11,210 nucleotides of DNA from Alphaproteobacteria bacterium (lineage in GTDB: Bacteria > Pseudomonadota > Alphaproteobacteria > UBA2136 > JALTLI01), in assembly GCA_027005635.1 (NCBI GenBank), contig JALTLI010000163.1, forward strand, positions 1-11,210. The letters run 5' to 3'. Positions within the stretch are counted from its first letter, which is position 1, and the number at the start of each line of letters is the position of its first letter. Made by a program: the position numbers and the translations under genes. The notes under the pieces were generated by a model. It saw only the letters and a list, made by a program, of their open reading frames with translations, had not been told where the DNA came from and did not search any database. This document shows positions 7,373 to 11,210 of the stretch, in pieces.

Positions 7373-8118
7373 AAAACCCATTCATCATCACTAGAAAGTT
7401 CTGGATGAAATTTGTATCCACTATTAGCAAATTTTTTTAAATCTTCCACATTGCTAATTTTATTTTTAATAACGTAATCCGCCATCATGCCACGGGCACG
7501 TTTTGCCATTAAGCCGATAGTTTTTATTTTTCCATTTTTTAATTGCTTTAGATGAATTGTAATTAAGCGAGATTTTAAATCTTTAGGTTTAATCGCAGAA
7601 AAATATTCATTTGATGCTAAGTTGATAATTTCTTCACCATTAGCAGAATTATTAATTTCATCTGAAATTTGACCTCCCCAAAAGCCGTACAAATTATTTG
7701 AGCGACTAGTTTGGATACGTCGCCCCATCTCTAAACGATATGGCTGTATAAGGTCTAACGGGCGCACTGAGCCGTATAAGCCAGATAGTATACGAATATG
7801 TCTTTGCGCAAACATAATATCATCATGTGAATAGTTTTCAATATCCATATTTGCGTAAACGTCGCCTTTAAATAAAAAAAGTGCAGGAGTGGAATTTTTC
7901 TCAGTAAAAGGGAATTCAAAATTCTGATTACGCTGATAATTTAAAGTTGCTAGTTTTTCACTAACTTTCATTAAATCCATTATTTCTTTAATGGAAAGCT
8001 TCTTTAAACATTCAGTAAGTTCTTTAGTTTCATCTATTAGTGCTGGAACAGTGAACTTTTCAGCGGGTATTTGTGGCTGTTCATGGATATTTTTTGATGG
8101 TGAAAGTAGTAGTATCAT
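7360..8118 (-). CDS. yaaA: YaaA, peroxide stress resistance protein (DUF328/UPF0246)
   Basis: Cytoplasmic protein of the YaaA/DUF328 family. In E. coli it is induced by OxyR and lowers free intracellular iron and oxidative DNA damage during H2O2 stress. The 252 aa length is normal (E. coli ~258). Conserved blocks are all present: the start MILLLSPSKN (1-10), ILSGLYGSVRPLDLIQPYRLEMG (110-132), LASNEYFSAI (167-176) and KRARGMMADYVI (206-217). The ATG at 8118 has a well-placed AAGGA (8126-8130, 7-base spacer). It starts only 18 bases after the tRNA-Thr CCA end, so it is probably transcribed with that tRNA. The final codons (…FIVN, stop TAA) lie inside the palindromic repeat at 7326-7372, so the C-terminus may have been rewritten by that element. 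No OxyR site was recognised. Confidence 0.92.
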   Translation of the reverse strand: MILLLSPSKNIHEQPQIPAEKFTVPALIDETKELTECLKKLSIKEIMDLMKVSEKLATLNYQRNQNFEFPFTEKNSTPALFLFKGDVYANMDIENYSHDDIMFAQRHIRILSGLYGSVRPLDLIQPYRLEMGRRIQTSRSNNLYGFWGGQISDEINNSANGEEIINLASNEYFSAIKPKDLKSRLITIHLKQLKNGKIKTIGLMAKRARGMMADYVIKNKISNVEDLKKFANSGYKFHPELSSDDEWVFIVN

Positions 8119-8136
8119 AATCTATTCCTTACAAAA

Positions 8137-8211
8137 TGGTGCTGCTGGGTGGAATTGAACCACCGACCTCCTCATTACCAATGAGGTGCTCTACCACTGA
8201 GCCACAGCAGC
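8137..8211 (-). tRNA. tRNA-Thr (anticodon GGT), CCA encoded
   Basis: Read on the - strand, the sequence folds as a complete cloverleaf. The acceptor GCTGCTG pairs perfectly with CAGCAGC, the D-arm is GCTC-AGTGGTA-GAGC, and the anticodon arm is CCTCA-TTGGTAA-TGAGG with GGT at the anticodon position. The variable loop is AGGTC and the T-arm GGTGG-TTCAATT-CCACC. The discriminator base is A (8140), followed by a genome-encoded CCA (8139-8137). It reads Thr codons ACC and ACT. It lies between the DUF2892 gene (44 bases upstream) and yaaA (18 bases downstream), all in the same direction; no strong promoter is seen just upstream, only AT-rich sequence with TATTAT at 8227-8232. Confidence 0.97.
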
Positions 8212-8255
8212 CTGTAACTATGCTTTATAATATAATAATTAAATTTAATACAGTA

Positions 8256-8474
8256 TTATTTTTCTTGCTTGTCGTCTTTGCATTTACCACAACATTTATC
8301 ATCTGATGTATTAATACCAAATAGTGTGTAAGCAGGGCAAAAAGCAAAAGTTGCTGTTAAAATTGGTACAATACCAATAAGACCCCAAGCATGCCCAGCA
8401 GGCACCATAGCAATAAGAATTATACCTATAACAAAGCGTACAGTTCTATCTTTGTATCCTAAATTTATTTTCAT
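8256..8474 (-). CDS. Small DUF2892 (YgaP-like) inner-membrane protein with Cys-rich tail
   Basis: A 72 aa protein of the DUF2892 family, the membrane module found alone or attached to rhodanese in YgaP. The N-terminal MKINLGYKDRTVRFVIGIILI is the typical opening, two hydrophobic helices cover about 11-25 and 29-45, and the signature FCPAYTLFGINT lies at 45-56. Family members often end GINTC; here that Cys is Ser (S57) and a charged tail with CCGKC (61-65) follows, which could bind metal or take part in thiol chemistry. That role is inference. Start: ATG with AGGA six bases upstream (8481-8484), which is convincing. The molecular function of stand-alone DUF2892 proteins is not established. It precedes tRNA-Thr and yaaA on the same strand. 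Confidence 0.85.
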   Translation of the reverse strand: MKINLGYKDRTVRFVIGIILIAMVPAGHAWGLIGIVPILTATFAFCPAYTLFGINTSDDKCCGKCKDDKQEK

Positions 8475-8534
8475 GAGTTTTCCTATTATTTATAAATGGC
8501 TACTAACCAAAATTATTAATTTTTCTATATAATT

Positions 8535-8540
8535 ATTATA
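8535..8540 (-). promoter_or_regulatory. Candidate -10 box for the DUF2892 / tRNA-Thr / yaaA unit
   Basis: Read on the - strand this is a perfect TATAAT, about 60 bases upstream of the DUF2892 ATG. The best -35 match at 17 bases spacing is only TTTTAG, so this is a partial promoter match. In such AT-rich DNA a perfect -10 alone is weak evidence. Confidence 0.35.
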
Positions 8541-8930
8541 ACAGAATACAGCATATACTAAAAGAATTTTAGGATTTATTGGCAATACACTATGGTAGAA
8601 ATGTTCTATATTTTTCATCAATATAAATGGTTATTGAAGGTAAACTTATAAGTGTAATTGTAATTTAATATTATTCTAATTATTAAAATTTTATAAGCAT
8701 GATTGTGGCCAAATAAAGATGTTATGGGGGGGGCTGTATTCCTTCTTTATAAATAAGATTTCTATTGTTTTTTTGTCTCCTGTCAATTGGCAAATATTAA
8801 GGTAAATATCTGTACTATATTTGGTAAAAATAATGGAAGGTTACGCAAAATCAAATAGTGAAATAAAACAAGAAAAATACATCATATAATATATTGTTGT
8901 GTAATTAATAAATATAAGAAATATACATAT

Positions 8931-8954
8931 AATTGTAGTATATTTACTACAATT
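8931..8954. repeat. Perfect 10-bp inverted repeat downstream of miaA
   Basis: AATTGTAGTA (8931-8940) and TACTACAATT (8945-8954) are perfect inverted complements with a TATT loop. It is 69 bases past the miaA stop and could end the miaA transcript, but on that strand no real T-run follows; the T-rich side (TTTATA) is on the + strand, where no gene reads into it. It could also be an operator-like palindrome. Its arms do not match the TATAGYAATTT repeat family. Confidence 0.45.
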
Positions 8955-9023
8955 TTTATATTTATATGTTTATAACTTTTTAATGGTTTGTAATATTTGC
9001 TAAATTTCTATATTTTATTACTG

Positions 9024-9950
9024 CTATTTAAGCAACATTAAAATATCTGATAATATGTCGTTATTAAGCTTATTATTTAATAGTGTAATATTGGGGTTGT
9101 ATTGATTATTTAGCCATGTAGTTTGTCTTTTTGCATATCTACGCATTTGTTGGGCAGTTTTTTGCTCTGCTTGCTCTATGGTTAGTTCTCCATTTATGTA
9201 GGCAAAAAATTCCTTTAATCCTAAACTACCAAGGGCTTGATTATTGAAAGAATAATTTTTGTTATATAGTATCTCAGCTTCTTTAATAACACCATTTTTA
9301 AGCATAATATCAAACCTATCATGGATACGTTTATATAAAATTTCCCGTGGTGGATTAATGGCAATTTTAATAAAATCTACATCTGGCATGGGTAAAACAG
9401 CAGGTACTTTTTGCCAACTACTTAAGGTTGTGTTTGTGTGTTTAAAAACTGATAATGCTCGTATAATTCTGTGGCTATCTGTCGGCTTTAATTTGCTAGC
9501 AATAATAGGATCAGTCATTGTCAATTCTTTATAAAGAATTTCAATGCTATCATCTTTTGCTTTTTTGGTTAGTTCATTAACAAGCTGTTGAGGAATATCT
9601 GGAATAGGGCTTAAACCCTCTGTAAGCACTTTTAAGTAAAAACCTGTACCACCCACAAAGATTGGTAGCTTATTTTGGCTAAAAACATCGTTACAAGCGT
9701 TTTTAGCCATATCTATATATTTATCAACAGAAAATTCTTTATTGGGCTTAAGAAAACTAAATAGTAAATGAGGGACGGAATTAAACTCTTCCTTAGAAGG
9801 CATTGCAGTAATAATAGGCATTTCTTGATATATTTGTCTGCTATCAGCGTTAATAATTACTCCGTTTAGTTGTTGGGCAATATTTATACCAAGAGAGGTT
9901 TTACCAGAAGCAGTAGGACCAAAAATTATTACAGCTTTTTTTTTATTCAT
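9024..9950 (-). CDS. miaA: MiaA, tRNA dimethylallyltransferase
   Basis: Transfers a dimethylallyl group from DMAPP to N6 of A37 in tRNAs reading codons that begin with U, giving i6A and improving codon reading. The 308 aa length is typical. Motifs: P-loop GPTASGKT (11-18), INADSRQIYQ (33-42) with the catalytic Asp D36, the PHLLFSFL block (60-67), VGGTGFYLKVL (99-109) forming the substrate channel, DSHRIIRAL, and the C-terminal RRYAKRQTTWL tRNA-binding block. DSRQIY and PIITAMPS resemble alphaproteobacterial MiaA more than the DSALIY form of E. coli. Start: ATG at 9950, with AGGA six bases upstream (9957-9960). Codons 3-5 are a run of nine A bases (9936-9944 on the + strand as T), a possible slippage point. 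The gene stands alone, with its own candidate promoter at 10002-10030. Confidence 0.96.
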   Translation of the reverse strand: MNKKKAVIIFGPTASGKTSLGINIAQQLNGVIINADSRQIYQEMPIITAMPSKEEFNSVPHLLFSFLKPNKEFSVDKYIDMAKNACNDVFSQNKLPIFVGGTGFYLKVLTEGLSPIPDIPQQLVNELTKKAKDDSIEILYKELTMTDPIIASKLKPTDSHRIIRALSVFKHTNTTLSSWQKVPAVLPMPDVDFIKIAINPPREILYKRIHDRFDIMLKNGVIKEAEILYNKNYSFNNQALGSLGLKEFFAYINGELTIEQAEQKTAQQMRRYAKRQTTWLNNQYNPNITLLNNKLNNDILSDILMLLK

Positions 9951-10001
9951 TTTATGTCCTATTTTTTATCTTTTTAATGTATTTGAATATTAATTTGAAT
10001 G

Positions 10002-10030
10002 ACTATAATATGATTAAATTATTACACCAA
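10002..10030 (-). promoter_or_regulatory. Candidate sigma-70-type promoter for miaA
   Basis: On the - strand a -35-like TTGGTG (10025-10030) and a -10-like TATAGT (10002-10007) are separated by exactly 17 bases. The -10 matches consensus at five of six positions and the -35 at three. Transcription would start near 9995, giving a leader of about 45 bases before the miaA ATG. AT-rich DNA produces such matches by chance. Confidence 0.42.
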
Positions 10031-10070
10031 GTTTTTTTAGAAATTTTGGTATTATTTTGCATTAAATAGA

Positions 10071-10106
10071 AAAAAATTGCATTGTAAGTTAAGTTTTACT
10101 TACAAT
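10071..10106 (-). terminator. Candidate intrinsic terminator of the DUF3137 gene
   Basis: On the - strand, arms ATTGTAAGT (10106-10098) and ACTTACAAT (10089-10081) form a perfect 9-bp stem with an 8-base loop, followed after GCAA by six T (complement of the A run 10071-10076). The stem begins 38 bases after the DUF3137 stop. It has only two G-C pairs, so it is a weak stem; position and T-run support the call. Confidence 0.45.
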
Positions 10107-10143
10107 AGTGTATATTTAATACAATGTTATATAATTATATGAA

Positions 10144-11205
10144 TTAATTGGTTATTTGTATGCTCTTAACGGTATCAATAAGCTTAAATAAGATGGAAAT
10201 CTCCTCTAAAAGTAATCTTAAATCTTTTATATTATAAGCAGGCATAAAAATTGATGCTGGCTCAAAAAGATTGCGGTAACAAGGTATAGTTATGAATATT
10301 TTATTTTCATAAAAGCAACCTTCCATTGTTGTGTTCTTAAATCTGTTAGAAAGGCTCATAAATGCCTCTAAAATTGTGGGGCTAATAATTTTATTAGCTT
10401 CGTCAACGTCTGTTGTATATACTTTAAAGCGCTTAGAAAATCTATCCTCAATCAGTGGAATAGCCTGCTTATCCTCAATATTTCCAGTACTCCATTTGTT
10501 TTTAAAGCCCATATCTTTACGGATAATTGTTTTACCTTTAAATTCTTTATCGGTTTCTATAAGTATGAATAAGCCACTGAATTTATTTGTATTCATATCT
10601 TTATCATGGCTATTAGATGTACGCACTTCAGTTAAAGTTAGATTGTATCCGTTATAAATTCCATGGATCATATCCTCAGAATTATAGCTAGTATTAGGTG
10701 GTAAGATATCAGAATTTATGAGTTTATTTTCATCTATTTTGCCATCTACATTATATGTTAAGCTATTGAAAAACTTTAATATTATTGGTAGAACTATCAT
10801 TTTGTAATCAGCTTTGTAACTACGCTCTGGGTGGGCTGCAATAAGTATGACAATAATAGGCATAATTATTGAATATTGTAAACCATAAGACTCTATATTA
10901 AAAAACTCTAAAATATAAGGTTTTCCAATAAATATTAATAATAACAACGATATAACTCTGACAACTAACATTTTAACCCGTTGTAAGCGAGATGCTTCCA
11001 ATTTTAAAACTTGTGGCTTTACATTTTTTTCAAAAAAAGTGGAAAACCCACGCTCGTGCAGGGATTTTTCAATAAATTGAAATCTTTTATCCTTAGAAAA
11101 GTAGTATTTTGTAGTGTCTATGTCTTTTTTTCTGGCTATATCGTTAGCTATTGCTAATTCATTTACTTCTTTTGCTGTATCGCCATTATTTTTTTGTTCA
11201 CTCAT
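10144..11205 (-). CDS. DUF3137-family membrane protein
   Basis: A 353 aa protein of unknown function. Residues 1-78 are charged and probably cytoplasmic, two hydrophobic segments lie at about 79-95 and 112-125, and a large soluble region follows. The C-terminal part matches the DUF3137 pattern: FSGLFILIETDKEFKGKTII (209-228), RFSKRFKVYTTDVDEANKIISPTILEAF (255-282, like the 'F.VYS.D..EA..LLTP' core), then NKIFITIPCYRNLFEP (301-316). The window ends five bases beyond the ATG and the upstream frame is still open, so the start could lie further out and no ribosome binding site can be assessed. It is separated from miaA by 193 bases holding a likely terminator, so it seems to be its own unit. Family knowledge gives no enzymatic role and no catalytic motif is visible. 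Confidence 0.75.
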   Translation of the reverse strand: MSEQKNNGDTAKEVNELAIANDIARKKDIDTTKYYFSKDKRFQFIEKSLHERGFSTFFEKNVKPQVLKLEASRLQRVKMLVVRVISLLLLIFIGKPYILEFFNIESYGLQYSIIMPIIVILIAAHPERSYKADYKMIVLPIILKFFNSLTYNVDGKIDENKLINSDILPPNTSYNSEDMIHGIYNGYNLTLTEVRTSNSHDKDMNTNKFSGLFILIETDKEFKGKTIIRKDMGFKNKWSTGNIEDKQAIPLIEDRFSKRFKVYTTDVDEANKIISPTILEAFMSLSNRFKNTTMEGCFYENKIFITIPCYRNLFEPASIFMPAYNIKDLRLLLEEISILFKLIDTVKSIQITN

Positions 11206-11210
11206 AATAC

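Larger units (their letters stand above)
8485..9023. other. Gene-poor ~540 bp stretch between the DUF2892 gene and miaA
   Basis: No convincing gene is seen on either strand. The flanks are extremely AT-rich, but the centre (about 8700-8860) is less so and contains an eight-G run (8726-8733), unusual for this window. One + strand frame is open from 8680 to 8889 except for a single TAA at 8803-8805. It would give pieces of about 41 and 27 residues with no recognisable motif and no good ribosome binding site. A perfect 10-bp hairpin lies at 8931-8954. The stretch may hold a decayed gene, a small RNA or plain spacer. Confidence 0.5.

Noticed and set aside
8137..8211. tRNA-Thr as an integration site for a mobile element
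   Set aside because: No integrase gene and no direct repeat of the tRNA 3' end was seen in the window.
8592..8651. Very short + strand frame beginning MVEMFYIFHQ
   Set aside because: It has only 19 codons, no Shine-Dalgarno and no motif; expected by chance in AT-rich DNA.
10081..10106. Third copy of the TATAGYAATTT palindrome family
   Set aside because: The hairpin shares only short pieces such as ACTTAA and lacks the TATAG ends; treated as an ordinary terminator candidate.
9259..10657. Open frames on the + strand inside miaA and the DUF3137 gene (9259-9534, 10331-10657)
   Set aside because: They are hydrophobic-looking antisense readings of conserved genes, without start signals or family resemblance.
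1..11210. Possible alternative genetic code (no TGA stop used by any gene here)
   Set aside because: Nine genes ending in TAA or TAG is normal for low-GC genomes. Trp is encoded by TGG, and no conserved Trp was seen at a TGA.

Overview
The window is AT-rich DNA (roughly two-thirds to three-quarters A+T by eye, higher between genes) from a Gram-negative bacterium. Two things point to an outer membrane: a complete MlaE-MlaF-MlaD phospholipid transporter and a GmhB-like phosphatase. The MiaA sequence (DSRQIYQEMPIITAMPS region) and the UbiA, YaaA and DUF3137 proteins look most like those of AT-rich alphaproteobacteria. That assignment is an inference from remembered family features, not from a search. 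The standard genetic code fits throughout: Trp is TGG and the stops are TAA or TAG. There is no phage, IS element, CRISPR array or rRNA.

The left part (1-7325) is all on the + strand. It begins with the C-terminal part of a UbiA-family prenyltransferase (1-501). A gap of about 120 bp holds an imperfect palindrome (542-588). A tight five-gene run follows: mlaE, mlaF, mlaD, an M16C (PreP-type) metallopeptidase and a zinc-binding-type HAD phosphatase. mlaE/mlaF abut with no gap, and the peptidase and HAD genes overlap by one base (TAATG), so this looks like one operon. MlaD is the most striking gene. It is 515 aa where E. coli MlaD is about 180, with an N-terminal anchor, one MCE domain, a long helical spacer and a beta-rich C-terminal domain that looks like an outer-membrane barrel. 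This is the layout of the trans-envelope MlaD type known from diderm Firmicutes.

The right part (7360-11205) is all on the - strand: a DUF3137 membrane protein, miaA, a gene-poor stretch of about 540 bp, a small DUF2892 membrane protein, tRNA-Thr(GGT) and yaaA. The two blocks converge at 7325/7360. Exactly there sits a second copy of the palindrome (7326-7372), whose four 18-19 nt arms match those of the copy at 542-588. The pair looks like a dispersed palindromic repeat family, and the second copy supplies the last codons and stop of yaaA.

How the genes fit together: MlaEFD moves phospholipid between the membranes. The GmhB-like phosphatase may serve LPS-core heptose synthesis, which would make an envelope theme, but that link is inferred. 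MiaA and tRNA-Thr are housekeeping translation functions. YaaA handles peroxide and iron stress.
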